NCBI RefSeq assembly: GCF_003986955.1
Contig: NZ_PIPN01000004.1
Span: 248,001-312,000 of the forward strand
Source of the DNA: Aliidiomarina sedimenti
Lineage (GTDB): Bacteria > Pseudomonadota > Gammaproteobacteria > Enterobacterales > Alteromonadaceae
Reading direction: 5' to 3'
DNA length: 64,000 nt
Notes under the pieces: model-generated
The model's input: the letters and a program-made list of their open reading frames with translations, nothing else
The model's database searches: none
What the model was told of the DNA's origin: nothing
Made by a program: the position numbers and the translations under genes
Shown here: positions 56,073 through 64,000 of the stretch, in pieces
Layout: each line of letters starts with the position of its first letter
Position numbering within the stretch: the stretch's first letter is position 1

Positions 56073-58442
56073 ATGTTGCGCAAAGGATGGCTGCTTCTCT
56101 TACTGCTATTGGCGAGTTCGGTTGAAGCATTTACATTTGAGTTGCCGTTATTCTACGACGAGCGTGAAGTAGGGTTTGTTATCGTCGAAGTCGAAGGCAA
56201 CACACTGGTTGAGGTGGAAGGTGCCAGTTTGGCGCTGGCTTTAGGCTCTGCGATTTCAACTGAATTGCAGACCACCTTAACCGCGGCAGGCATGATTGAT
56301 ATGCAGCAGCTAAATGCTTTGGGTATCGAAATTGCGTATCGGCCTCGTACGATGGAGCTGGTAGCGCGATTACAGGAGTCAGCGTTTGGGTCTGATCAGA
56401 TTAGCTTTGCCCAAAGTTCAGGGGCTGCTGGTCTGCCCGCACCAGTAAGTCGGTTTGCATGGCTGAATAACCTGAATGTTGCTGCTGAGCATGAATTTGA
56501 AGAAAGCAATGACCAGATAAATGTCGACTGGCTTGGTCAGTTGAACGTTGGCGGAATACGGGGTGTAAATTTAACCTGGTCGGCGACCGCAACACATGAG
56601 AGCGTGCCCAACGAAACCAATATTTATCGTGGCCAGGTCACTGCGTTTCACGATATCCCCAATGTACCTATGCGGTTGTCGGCCGGAGACGTGTATTCGC
56701 CTGTGGTGGGTCATCTTGGAGGCGCCAGTCTGGGCGGTATTTCGGTGGCGTCATCGTATTATGAACTGCAGCCAAACCGAAGTATTTCACCTGGTACCTC
56801 GCAGCAGATCCTGGTTCGTGAACGGGCAGAACTTGAAGTCTATGTGAATGGGCGGCTACTACAACGGCTGCGTCTTGCACCTGGTCGCTATAACTTAACC
56901 GAGTTGCCACTCGCGCATGGCGCAAATGATATCGAAGTGTATCTGTACTATGCGTCGGGTGACTACGAAATACAGACGTTCAGCCAGTTTTTCAATGCAG
57001 AACTATTGCGCCCCGGATTGACCAATTTCGGCTTTTCCTATGGCTATCGGTCGGAGTTCACGCCTTTGTCCGGTACCACCTATAGCGACGATACGCTGGC
57101 TTCGGCTTTTGTAGAGCACGGTTTATTTAGCTGGCTAACGCTGGGCGCTCATGGGCAGAGTAATGATTTTGGCGAATTGTATGGGGCCAGTACCGCCTTT
57201 GCTACGCCGATTGGTAATTTCGCTGCCCGTTACTCAATGAGTGACGTATTTGATGTCGAAGGTGAGGCGCTGAGTGTCGAATGGCAGCAGCGGGTGTGGG
57301 GGTCTCTTTCTGGCTCACCTAATTTACGTGTGGCGTGGGATCGCTTCGACCGGTTTGATAATCGGCCATGGCTGCTTGACAGCGAACTACATGGAGAGCG
57401 GTGGCTGGGGAGTTATAGCGCGTACATTGGACGCCAGTTTGAATTGCGTTTCTCCTATCAGGATGACCGCACCCGCCCGGGTGTTGAGTTAAGGGAAGAG
57501 GAAGTACGTGGCACCTACCGTTGGCGCTGGGCCCGGCTTGGTGCCGGAGTTCGTCGCAGTAGCTTTTTTGGTGATATAGGTGACGAAGATGAATACCAGG
57601 CATTCGTTACCATTGATATTAATATTTTCCGTCCGCGCAATAACATGCGCTATAGCGCTCGCTATGACAGCTACAACGAACAGACGCAGCTATCTGTCGG
57701 GCGAGCATCCAGTCACTCAGTCGGCGATACCTCCTATATGTTGAGTCAGCTGGAGTCGGATAGCAGTAGCACCACCTTTGGTCGCCTGGATTACCTTAGT
57801 AACAGAGCACGCTTTGGTACATTTGGTCAGTATCGCCGAGCGCAGGGAACCGAGGCCGGATATGCGGGTGGCCAGATGAATACGGCGTTTGGATGGGCCG
57901 GGTCGCGGTTTGGTTGGGGGCGGGCTGGTGTAGGCCCATTTACGGTGGTCTCCAGACACCAGTCATTACGAGATTCCGAGATATTGGTCAACGAAGGGCG
58001 CTCCGGGCCTGAGGCTATTAGTAAATGGGGTGGTGGTGCATTGCTGACCTCACGAGCACGTTACCGTGGCACCACGGTTTTTGTCGATGTGCCGAATGCG
58101 CCAATCGGCTATGACTGGGGCGGCGGTCAGTATTTGGCGGAAGCCGGGGCGGTGACCGGAACCAGCGTTGTTATCGGATCCGATGCCTTCTATTCGGTGC
58201 TGGGAGTGCTGGTTGATGAAGAAGGCGAACCTCTTTATCTGGAAGGAGGCAGTATTGAGGGCGAGGGCCTGCGAGTAGGCGTTTTCACCAATCGCAGCGG
58301 GCGCTTTATTGCTGAGGGATTACGCCCGGGTGACTATGAAATTACATTATTGCATCAACCGGACGTTCGCTATCGATTGCGGATTGAAGAAGATGGGGAC
58401 AGCTTTGTGCGGATCGGAACCTTGCATCCGCAGGCACGCTGA
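56073..58442 (+). CDS. Outer-membrane fimbrial usher
   Basis: The 789-residue protein has a signal peptide (LLLLLASSVEA), an N-terminal substrate-binding domain (about 20-130), a long beta-barrel rich in aromatic and acidic alternation, a plug region near SPGTSQQILVRERAELEVYVNG, and C-terminal domains (LVDEEGEPLYLEGG, then GRFIAEGLRPGDYEI). It exports and polymerises pilins. It is somewhat short against FimD (about 830-880), in line with archaic ushers. One chaperone and one usher serve the whole locus. Confidence 0.9.
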   Translation: MLRKGWLLLLLLLASSVEAFTFELPLFYDEREVGFVIVEVEGNTLVEVEGASLALALGSAISTELQTTLTAAGMIDMQQLNALGIEIAYRPRTMELVARLQESAFGSDQISFAQSSGAAGLPAPVSRFAWLNNLNVAAEHEFEESNDQINVDWLGQLNVGGIRGVNLTWSATATHESVPNETNIYRGQVTAFHDIPNVPMRLSAGDVYSPVVGHLGGASLGGISVASSYYELQPNRSISPGTSQQILVRERAELEVYVNGRLLQRLRLAPGRYNLTELPLAHGANDIEVYLYYASGDYEIQTFSQFFNAELLRPGLTNFGFSYGYRSEFTPLSGTTYSDDTLASAFVEHGLFSWLTLGAHGQSNDFGELYGASTAFATPIGNFAARYSMSDVFDVEGEALSVEWQQRVWGSLSGSPNLRVAWDRFDRFDNRPWLLDSELHGERWLGSYSAYIGRQFELRFSYQDDRTRPGVELREEEVRGTYRWRWARLGAGVRRSSFFGDIGDEDEYQAFVTIDINIFRPRNNMRYSARYDSYNEQTQLSVGRASSHSVGDTSYMLSQLESDSSSTTFGRLDYLSNRARFGTFGQYRRAQGTEAGYAGGQMNTAFGWAGSRFGWGRAGVGPFTVVSRHQSLRDSEILVNEGRSGPEAISKWGGGALLTSRARYRGTTVFVDVPNAPIGYDWGGGQYLAEAGAVTGTSVVIGSDAFYSVLGVLVDEEGEPLYLEGGSIEGEGLRVGVFTNRSGRFIAEGLRPGDYEITLLHQPDVRYRLRIEEDGDSFVRIGTLHPQAR

Positions 58443-58478
58443 TTTGGATTTTAATGACATAACGAGTGGGGGATAATT

Positions 58479-59378
58479 ATGCGTTCACTCATAGCAGGTT
58501 TACTAAGCGTGTTCTGCGTATCGGTAGCGCTGGCTCAGGAGGCGGGTGACGACCATAGAGCGGCGATTCAGTGCGACGGACACTGGACCGCTCAGATACA
58601 AGGTAAAGCAGCTGAATTTAGCGCGCTGCATGGCGGCAGTGCCTGGATCCCGGTGGAGTTGCAGCTTGATCAATCATTGATTGACTGCGCTGATCAGTTA
58701 CATATCGGGCCCGGTACAGGCACCTCCTGGTATATTCAGCATGGTATGAGTCGATTGCGGGTTGAGCCCTATGATCAGCGCCGTAATGCCCTCATGTTAG
58801 GTAGCGAAGGCAATGGCTGGGTGTTGCCGTTGCACGAAGAACGGCCTCAGCTGATGTTCTGGTTACGGGTTCTGGATGCCGACTATGCGACGCCGGGCGT
58901 TTATAGGGGGGTGCTGGTGAGCCAGTTTATGAACACCCAGACGCCCTGGCTGATGTCGGCACAGAAAAACGACGTCTTCGAGTTCGTTATTGAACCCCGG
59001 GTATCGGTCCAGATCGACGCCCCGGGGGGCGGAACGGGCTCTTACTATCGCGTTGATTTTGGCTCACTGCGCAGCGGTGCGTTCAAAGACTTCAATCTGG
59101 TGGTGGACAGTAACTCTGATATCCAGGTGTTTGTTACCAGTGAAAACCAGGGTGTTATGCGACATATCCGCGAACCGAGCCAGAGCATTCCCTATCGTTT
59201 CCGCCTTAATCACCGCTTTGTTGATCTGAAAAACCCGTCGACCACATCGATCCAGCGCCTTCGTCAGCGAGGCACCTGGAGGGTACCGATCAGAATAGAT
59301 GTGCCCTATGTAGGTAAAGAGCAGCTGGCTGGCGAGTATTCGGATTTAATTACCATTGATGTTTTTCCGCAGGACTAA
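58479..59378 (+). CDS. Two-domain tip-like fimbrial protein
   Basis: The 299-residue exported protein has a signal peptide ending ALA-Q. The first half (about 20-170) has its own cysteines (IQCDGHW, LIDCADQ), perhaps a binding domain. The second half (about 175-299) looks like a pilin domain, ending EYSDLITIDVFPQD in the same way as the other subunits. This matches two-domain tip adhesins of Csu-type fimbriae. It is last in the operon. Ligand unknown. Confidence 0.75.
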   Translation: MRSLIAGLLSVFCVSVALAQEAGDDHRAAIQCDGHWTAQIQGKAAEFSALHGGSAWIPVELQLDQSLIDCADQLHIGPGTGTSWYIQHGMSRLRVEPYDQRRNALMLGSEGNGWVLPLHEERPQLMFWLRVLDADYATPGVYRGVLVSQFMNTQTPWLMSAQKNDVFEFVIEPRVSVQIDAPGGGTGSYYRVDFGSLRSGAFKDFNLVVDSNSDIQVFVTSENQGVMRHIREPSQSIPYRFRLNHRFVDLKNPSTTSIQRLRQRGTWRVPIRIDVPYVGKEQLAGEYSDLITIDVFPQD

Positions 59379-59448
59379 CATTTTGCTAGCTTTATCGGGT
59401 CATAATTTATGATAATGTGCACTCTTAACCTTTCAAGGAGTGTGATAC

Positions 59449-59877
59449 ATGCAGGCTCAGGTAAAATGGTGCGGGGACTTAACGTTTTTAGGCACATCTG
59501 ACAGTGGTCACAGCGTCATCATGGATGGGAACCAGGGCGCGCATGCGCCGAGCCCGATGGAAATGGTCTTAATGTCGGTGGCGAGTTGCTCGTCTGTCGA
59601 TGTGGTAAGTATTCTGCAGAAAGCGCGACAGCCGATTACCGACTGTGTGGTCGAGGTGAGTGCTGAACGTGCTGATGCGGTGCCTGCGGTTTTTACCTCC
59701 ATCCATTTGCATTTTATTGTTCGTGGCCATGACACCAGCGGCAGCGATGTTAGTGACAGCCATGTCGAACGGGCCGTTAAGCTGTCGGCCGAGAAATATT
59801 GTTCTGTTTCTATTATGCTGGGAGCGTCAGTCGACGTCACCCATAGCTATAGTGTGGAACCGTACTCGCCAGTATGA
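59449..59877 (+). CDS. OsmC/Ohr-family protein, YhfA-like
   Basis: The 142-residue protein carries the OsmC fold with two redox cysteines: SVASCSSVDVVSIL in the middle and KLSAEKYCSVSIML later. OsmC proteins reduce organic peroxides. The SPMEMVLMSVASCSS pattern matches the YhfA subgroup, whose substrate is unclear. AAGGAG lies eight bases before the ATG. The next gene's ATG overlaps its stop (ATGA), so the two are translationally coupled. Confidence 0.88.
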   Translation: MQAQVKWCGDLTFLGTSDSGHSVIMDGNQGAHAPSPMEMVLMSVASCSSVDVVSILQKARQPITDCVVEVSAERADAVPAVFTSIHLHFIVRGHDTSGSDVSDSHVERAVKLSAEKYCSVSIMLGASVDVTHSYSVEPYSPV

Positions 59878-61388
59878 AGATAATCATTGTCGAAGATAAC
59901 ATTGAAACTCTTGGCGTGTTGCGTGACTTTGTGCGCGCGTTGAGCCCGAATTATGCGGTAAAAACCTATAGCAGTGGCAACGCCTTGCTTGAGCAGTCTT
60001 CGCGCGTCGACGCCGATCTGTTAATTCTCGGTTATGATCTGGGTCCCTCCGTGACGGGGACAGAACTGCTGCATTATCTGGAATGGAGTGACCGCATTTC
60101 GGCGAAAACGCATGTGGTGTTTATTTCCAACACGCTGGATCATGCAAAACGTCAGGCTCCCCTCCGCTTTACTCAGACGTATTTCTACAGCAAGCCAATT
60201 AGTGCTGCTCACGTTGAAGAGATCATCCAACGGGTGGAGGCGAATCAGCGCGCATTCTCATCCGTTTTTTACCTGCTGGATAAGAAAAAGTGGGCCCCTG
60301 CGTTCAATAGTTTGCAACTGATAAAAGACGGCACCCCACATCAGTTTCAGCAACAAGCATGGCTCTTAGAGTGCAAAATTTTATTGCAGTTGCGCCGCTT
60401 TTCAAAAGTATTGCGTCGCTATCAGCTGGTTCAGAGCTATGACTGGGCAAGGCTAGTACGCATGCAAGCATTGGTATCTCTGGGCCAGGTCAAGGCGTCT
60501 CAGTTAGTGTTTAATGGCATGGTTGCGCGCGACCCTTATTACAGCGCCTGTCTGGCATTAATGAATCAGGTACTGATTGGGACTAACGCTGAGAACAAAG
60601 GGGAAATCGTTGATACCCTGAAGGAAGGCGAGCTCTCGTTGTTCGAATGTGAATTCCGCTCGATGCTGGCAGTGCAGCACGGAGAGTGGGAACGCGCGTT
60701 GAGTTTTCTGCAAAACAAACAGCGCAGGGCCAAGCTGCGTTCACACCAGCAGTATGTTTTTTCTCTGGCGATCATTAAATCGCTGGTACTCAAGCTGGTG
60801 CTGGAGCCGGCTGCAAGCTCAGTAGCGGAAGTGGAACCGTACATTCAGGCGGCATTGAGTCAGCTGTACAACCTCAGTATCAGCCGTGATATGGAGCTGA
60901 ATGAAACGCTGTTGCCGGAATTTATCGAGCGCATGCAGCGAGGGGAATTATCCGACCCGCGCAGCACGCGTATCACCAGTGGCGAAGCGGGCAATGATCA
61001 GTCCCCGTTTTCGTTGATGATGCGTATTTTGAATGGCTGGCTGAACGACGGTAGTCTGGTCCTGGAGCAGCTCGAGCAATGTATTCATTTAATTGAGCAG
61101 CAGGGAGCAAGCGGCAGAGCCAGCTCGAACTTATTATTATTTTCAGCTTTGTTGAATTTCACTGTCAGCGAAGAAAAATCCCAGATTCGCTTGCACGACG
61201 CACTGGGTAAGCGCCTCTTCAAGTCGGGCAAAGTTGATTTGGCGGCCTATGCGTTCTGCCGTGCATTGCAACTGATGCCGGATAACGCCCGATTGCTGGG
61301 TCAGTTAGACACTTGCATGAGCAAACTGGAAGTTAAGCATTTCCTCTCATTTAGTAAATCCTCTACAGAAACAGAAAAAAAAGATTGA
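59874..61388 (+). CDS. Pseudo-receiver/TPR-type protein
   Basis: The 504-residue product begins with a CheY-like receiver (about 1-120). The acidic pair E7-D8, S85 and K107 (YFYSKPIS) are kept, but the phosphoacceptor position is Gly53 (LLILGYD), with Asp at 55. The remaining 380 residues are helical, TPR-like repeats (about 130-500), with no DNA-binding or enzymatic domain I can see. It probably acts by protein contacts. It overlaps the OsmC gene by four bases. Confidence 0.8.
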   Translation: MKIIIVEDNIETLGVLRDFVRALSPNYAVKTYSSGNALLEQSSRVDADLLILGYDLGPSVTGTELLHYLEWSDRISAKTHVVFISNTLDHAKRQAPLRFTQTYFYSKPISAAHVEEIIQRVEANQRAFSSVFYLLDKKKWAPAFNSLQLIKDGTPHQFQQQAWLLECKILLQLRRFSKVLRRYQLVQSYDWARLVRMQALVSLGQVKASQLVFNGMVARDPYYSACLALMNQVLIGTNAENKGEIVDTLKEGELSLFECEFRSMLAVQHGEWERALSFLQNKQRRAKLRSHQQYVFSLAIIKSLVLKLVLEPAASSVAEVEPYIQAALSQLYNLSISRDMELNETLLPEFIERMQRGELSDPRSTRITSGEAGNDQSPFSLMMRILNGWLNDGSLVLEQLEQCIHLIEQQGASGRASSNLLLFSALLNFTVSEEKSQIRLHDALGKRLFKSGKVDLAAYAFCRALQLMPDNARLLGQLDTCMSKLEVKHFLSFSKSSTETEKKD

Positions 61389-61413
61389 CAAAGATTTGTC
61401 CCGCCTCTATATC
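61385..61413 (+). promoter_or_regulatory. Promoter of maoP with internal palindrome
   Basis: TTGACA (61385-61390), a 17-base spacer and TATATC (61408-61413) make a strong sigma-70 promoter; the -35 overlaps the preceding stop codon. GACAAA-GA-TTTGTC (61387-61400) is a perfect inverted repeat across the -35 and the spacer, a likely operator. Confidence 0.65.
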
Positions 61414-61472
61414 GTCATTATAAATTTCTGGTGACGGCGCGTTTAACTAAATGCTGCCGTCTTGAGGAGGTT

Positions 61473-61501
61473 CTCAGGGTTGTCACTGTGATACCCCTGA
61501 G
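61473..61501 (+). promoter_or_regulatory. Hairpin in the maoP leader
   Basis: CTCAGGGT (61473-61480) pairs with ACCCCTGAG (61493-61501, one bulge), with an inner TCAC/GTGA stem. It lies 19 bases before the ATG, close to the ribosome site GAGGA. Translational control, or a maoS-like DNA site, is possible. Confidence 0.45.
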
Positions 61502-61520
61502 GTAGCTGGGCGAGGATATT

Positions 61521-61892
61521 ATGGCTGCTTTAACCCGTGAAACACTGTTAAGAAAACCCTTCAACGACTTTCGTCACTACCCTTATGGGTTTGCGCGTTC
61601 TGGAGACTTCTCCATTCGTGAAAGCGACGCGTTGCTGCACTATGGCTGCCTTATCACTGCGATGCTCGCTGGTGAGTTGCCAGCGATGACTGATGAGGAT
61701 AAGAACTTATTGGCAGTCGCTCGTGGCGAGCAGGCGGCGGTAACGCCAGTTGAGAAAGCCTGGGCTAAGTATCAGGCCAGAATCAACCGGCCAAAAGTAG
61801 GCAGTATGTATGGTCGGAGTAAAGTGTATGAAGACTCAGATACTGATTACACTGCAACCACCGAAGATGACGACCTGGTGGTAGAAGATTAA
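61521..61892 (+). CDS. maoP: Macrodomain Ori protein MaoP (DUF413)
   Basis: The 123-residue protein fits DUF413. FNDFRHYPYGFARSGDFSIRESDALLHYG near the start is the family hallmark, followed by a helical part and an acidic tail. In E. coli MaoP with the nearby DNA site maoS organises the Ori macrodomain. GAGGA lies before the ATG. Promoter and leader are described separately. The shared terminator at 61892 ends the gene. Confidence 0.9.
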   Translation: MAALTRETLLRKPFNDFRHYPYGFARSGDFSIRESDALLHYGCLITAMLAGELPAMTDEDKNLLAVARGEQAAVTPVEKAWAKYQARINRPKVGSMYGRSKVYEDSDTDYTATTEDDDLVVED

Positions 61893-61920
61893 AAAAGCCG
61901 GCACCCTGTGCCGGCTTTTT
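61892..61920. terminator. Bidirectional terminator between maoP and purD
   Basis: A 13-bp perfect stem (61892-61904 with 61908-61920, core GCCGGCAC) with a three-base loop has A-rich and T-rich flanks. It serves both convergent genes. Confidence 0.95.
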
Positions 61921-61933
61921 GTTTGGTCAGCGC

Positions 61934-63226
61934 TTACTTAGATTGCTCGCGACGAATGGCCCTGTGGGCGATGTCACGACGTAAATAGACATCGTCCCAG
62001 GTAATCCCGTCGGCGATAGCGTACGCACGTGCCTGGGCCTCTGTGACGGTTTCACCTAATGCGGTGCAACACAGCACGCGACCGCCATTGGTAACGATGT
62101 GGTCGTCGTTGACCGCGGTCCCAGCGTGAAAAACTTTCCCTTCGCTATTATTCTGCGCATCCACTAAACCGTGAATAATGTCGCCTTTGCGGTATTCTTC
62201 CGGATAACCACCGGCGGCCATGACTACACCAACAGCGGCCTTACTGTTGAACTCAATCGGAGTCTGTCCCAGGCGGCCTGCCAACGCATCAAGGCAAAGC
62301 TCAACCAAATCAGATTCAAGTCGCATCATAATAGGCTGTGTCTCGGGGTCACCGAAACGGCAATTATACTCAAGTACCTTAGCGCTGCCGTCTGGTGCAA
62401 TCATTAACCCGGCATAAAGAAAACCGACGTAAGTATTGCCCTCGGCGCGCATCCCTTCGACGGTCGGATGCATAATGTGCTGCATCACCCACTGATCAAT
62501 TTCGTCGGTCAGGACGGGTGCTGGTGAATAGGCGCCCATTCCACCAGTGTTCGGACCCTGGTCCCCATCATCACGGGCTTTGTGGTCCTGGCTCGAAGCA
62601 AAAGGCAAGATGGTATCGCCGTCCACCATGGCAATAAAGCTGGCTTCTTCACCCACCAGAAATTCTTCAATGACCACCTGTGAGCCGGCATCACCGAATT
62701 TATTGTCGGCCAGCATGTCATCAATCGCTGCATCAGCCTGTTCAAGGGACTCGGCGATAATGACCCCTTTTCCCGCCGCCAGACCATCCGCCTTGATCAC
62801 GATAGGCAGCGACTGCTCACGAACATAGCGTTTGGCGTCTTCGATGGCAGTGAACGAGCCGTAGGCGGCTGTCGGAATATGGTGACGGGCGAGGAAGTCT
62901 TTACAGAATTTCTTGGAACCTTCGAGTTGGGCTGCGCCCTTGCTCGGTCCAAAAATAGCCAGTCCCTGAGACTGAAAGGTATCCACGATACCGTTGACCA
63001 GCGGCGCTTCGGGGCCGACGATGGTCAGGTCAATGCTGCTACGCTGAGCAAATGCATGCAGGCCATCGATGTCTTCAGCAGCGATGGCCAGGTTTTCAAC
63101 CATTGGCTCGAGAGCTGTACCTGCGTTACCGGGCGCAACATACACCTGACTAACACGTGAAGATTGGGCCACTTTCCAGGCTAGCGCATGTTCGCGGCCA
63201 CCGCCGCCAATGATCAATACTTTCAT
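61934..63226 (-). CDS. purD: Phosphoribosylamine-glycine ligase
   Basis: The 430-residue ATP-grasp enzyme makes glycinamide ribonucleotide, the second step of purine synthesis. It begins MKVLIIGGGGREHALAWK, has the family PNTGGMGAYSPAP, and FGDPETQP near the metal site. Length matches E. coli PurD (429). It is usually next to purH, which must lie elsewhere here. The methyltransferase gene ends nine bases upstream on the same strand. Confidence 0.97.
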   Translation of the reverse strand: MKVLIIGGGGREHALAWKVAQSSRVSQVYVAPGNAGTALEPMVENLAIAAEDIDGLHAFAQRSSIDLTIVGPEAPLVNGIVDTFQSQGLAIFGPSKGAAQLEGSKKFCKDFLARHHIPTAAYGSFTAIEDAKRYVREQSLPIVIKADGLAAGKGVIIAESLEQADAAIDDMLADNKFGDAGSQVVIEEFLVGEEASFIAMVDGDTILPFASSQDHKARDDGDQGPNTGGMGAYSPAPVLTDEIDQWVMQHIMHPTVEGMRAEGNTYVGFLYAGLMIAPDGSAKVLEYNCRFGDPETQPIMMRLESDLVELCLDALAGRLGQTPIEFNSKAAVGVVMAAGGYPEEYRKGDIIHGLVDAQNNSEGKVFHAGTAVNDDHIVTNGGRVLCCTALGETVTEAQARAYAIADGITWDDVYLRRDIAHRAIRREQSK

Positions 63227-63235
63227 TTATCTATC

Positions 63236-64000
63236 TCATTCTTCTGGTTTTCGGAATTTAAGAGTAAAACGGTCGCTTTCACCGATTTGACTGAACTCGC
63301 CGCCCTCATCTCCGGTACGCAGGCTGGGTGGTAAGGTCCAGACACCCTCCTCGTAATCGGCTGTATCACGAGCGTTGGCATTCACTTCGCTGCTGTCTTC
63401 CAGTTCAAATCCCGCCTGCTCGGCCATTTCAATGGCCCAGCTCTGCTTAACGTAGCCGCTGGAGCGAGCTTGTTCGCTGTCTCTGTCTTCAGGTAAGCGG
63501 TGGTCAACAACACCTAGCACACCACCCGGACGAAGGGCGCGATAAAAGGCATCAAATGCCTCGCTGACACTCTCGTCACCGCCATTCATATACCAGTTAT
63601 GTAAATTGCGGAACGTCAGCACCATATCGGCGCTTCCTTCCGGCGCTATATCATGGGCGCTACCTGGACTAAACTCAGTGACCTGCACCTTGCTATAGAC
63701 GTCGCTGGACTGCATCCGCTCGAGGAAGTTATTCCGCGCATTGTTAAAATAATCAGAGTCTGTGTCTGCAGGGAAATGCGCGGCGTAAAACGTCCCGTTT
63801 GCGGCTAGGTAAGGCGCCAGTATTTCGGTATACCAACCAGCCCCCGGCCAAATCTCGACCACCGTCATATCAGGCTCAATAGCAAAAAACTCCAGCGTTT
63901 CACGGGGGTTTCTATATTCATCCCGCTGACGATTCGCGGCGCTCCGGTGGGGGGCGGCAATGGCTTGCTGCAGGGTCATAGACTCCACATCAGACCACGC
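63236..64000 (-). CDS. SAM-dependent methyltransferase (5' end outside window)
   Basis: The frame is open to the window edge, so at least 254 residues are seen and the start is missing. The sequence before the GTG at 63988 is still coding-like (AWSDVESM), and could be the end of a signal peptide. The methyltransferase core is recognisable: VVEIWPGAGWYTEIL for SAM binding, then ADMVLTFRNLHNWY and LRPGGVLGVVDHR. The RNPRETLEFF start of the domain matches a family of exported class I methyltransferases I have seen in proteobacteria. Substrate is unknown. Confidence 0.85.
   Translation of the reverse strand, partial: AWSDVESMTLQQAIAAPHRSAANRQRDEYRNPRETLEFFAIEPDMTVVEIWPGAGWYTEILAPYLAANGTFYAAHFPADTDSDYFNNARNNFLERMQSSDVYSKVQVTEFSPGSAHDIAPEGSADMVLTFRNLHNWYMNGGDESVSEAFDAFYRALRPGGVLGVVDHRLPEDRDSEQARSSGYVKQSWAIEMAEQAGFELEDSSEVNANARDTADYEEGVWTLPPSLRTGDEGGEFSQIGESDRFTLKFRKPEE

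Noticed and set aside
53118-59378. Genomic island with integrase at tRNA-Gly
   Set aside because: The fimbrial genes follow the tRNA, but I see no integrase and no repeat of the tRNA 3' end downstream, so site-specific integration cannot be claimed.

Overview
The window looks like a chromosomal segment of a marine-type gammaproteobacterium of the Alteromonadales, with Idiomarinaceae (Idiomarina/Pseudidiomarina) the likeliest placement. This is inferred from protein resemblance and from gammaproteobacterial gene neighbourhoods: rsd/nudC/hemE, psd-rsgA/orn/tRNA-Gly, slyX next to an fkpA-type gene, pabA close to argD/astC, and maoP. No database search was possible. Genes are dense on both strands. 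I see no insertion sequence, prophage, CRISPR array, rRNA operon or replication origin.

Layout. 1-6.9 kb: aminoglycoside/thiamine-kinase-like phosphotransferase, a solitary compact flagellin, an MFS transporter, an aminotransferase, the tRNA hydroxylase TrhO, Dps and a lipoprotein. 6.9-13.1 kb: cyclopropane fatty acid synthase, uridine kinase plus a NupC transporter, an orphan MlaC-like protein, a three-gene DUF4177/YidD-like/TM2-like cluster behind a perfect palindrome, and an envelope protein. 13.1-22.7 kb: YgjP-type metallopeptidase, glutathione reductase, a standalone LPD1-like zincin, a small lipoprotein, a DUF368 polyprenyl-phosphate transporter overlapping a DPP-IV-type peptidase, oligopeptidase A, and two small membrane or secreted proteins. 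22.8-27.3 kb: rpe, trpS, a membrane domain fused to a TlpA-type thioredoxin, a TraB/GumN protein, and a metallo-beta-lactamase-fold hydrolase of persulfide dioxygenase type. 27.6-33.4 kb: a tightly packed cyanide-insensitive bd-oxidase operon, cydA-cydB-cydD-cydC. 33.4-39.8 kb: pabA, an HDOD protein, and arginine succinyltransferase genes astC/argD-astA-astD followed by a small conserved protein. 39.8-45.4 kb: prkB, slyX, a WD40 lipoprotein, fkpA, rsd, nudC, hemE. 45.5-53.2 kb: RND efflux pair, ugpQ-psd-rsgA, orn and tRNA-Gly(GCC).

53.3-59.4 kb is the most accessory-looking part. It is a chaperone-usher fimbrial locus immediately downstream of the tRNA-Gly gene. It has two pilin-like subunits, an embedded LuxR-type regulator with a degenerate receiver, a chaperone, an usher and a two-domain tip-like protein. 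A CTTAGG-centred motif recurs upstream of both pilins and of the regulator, and a hairpin separates the major pilin from the assembly genes. 59.4-64 kb holds an OsmC-family protein translationally coupled to a pseudo-receiver/TPR protein, then maoP with a palindrome-bearing promoter and a structured leader, purD, and a methyltransferase cut by the window end.

The best candidates for undescribed biology are the DUF4177/YidD-like/TM2-like cluster, the LPD1-like zincin behind gor, the self-regulated fimbrial locus, the Lgt-like/TlpA fusion, the OsmC/pseudo-receiver-TPR pair and the maoP leader. Functions beyond family level are inference.
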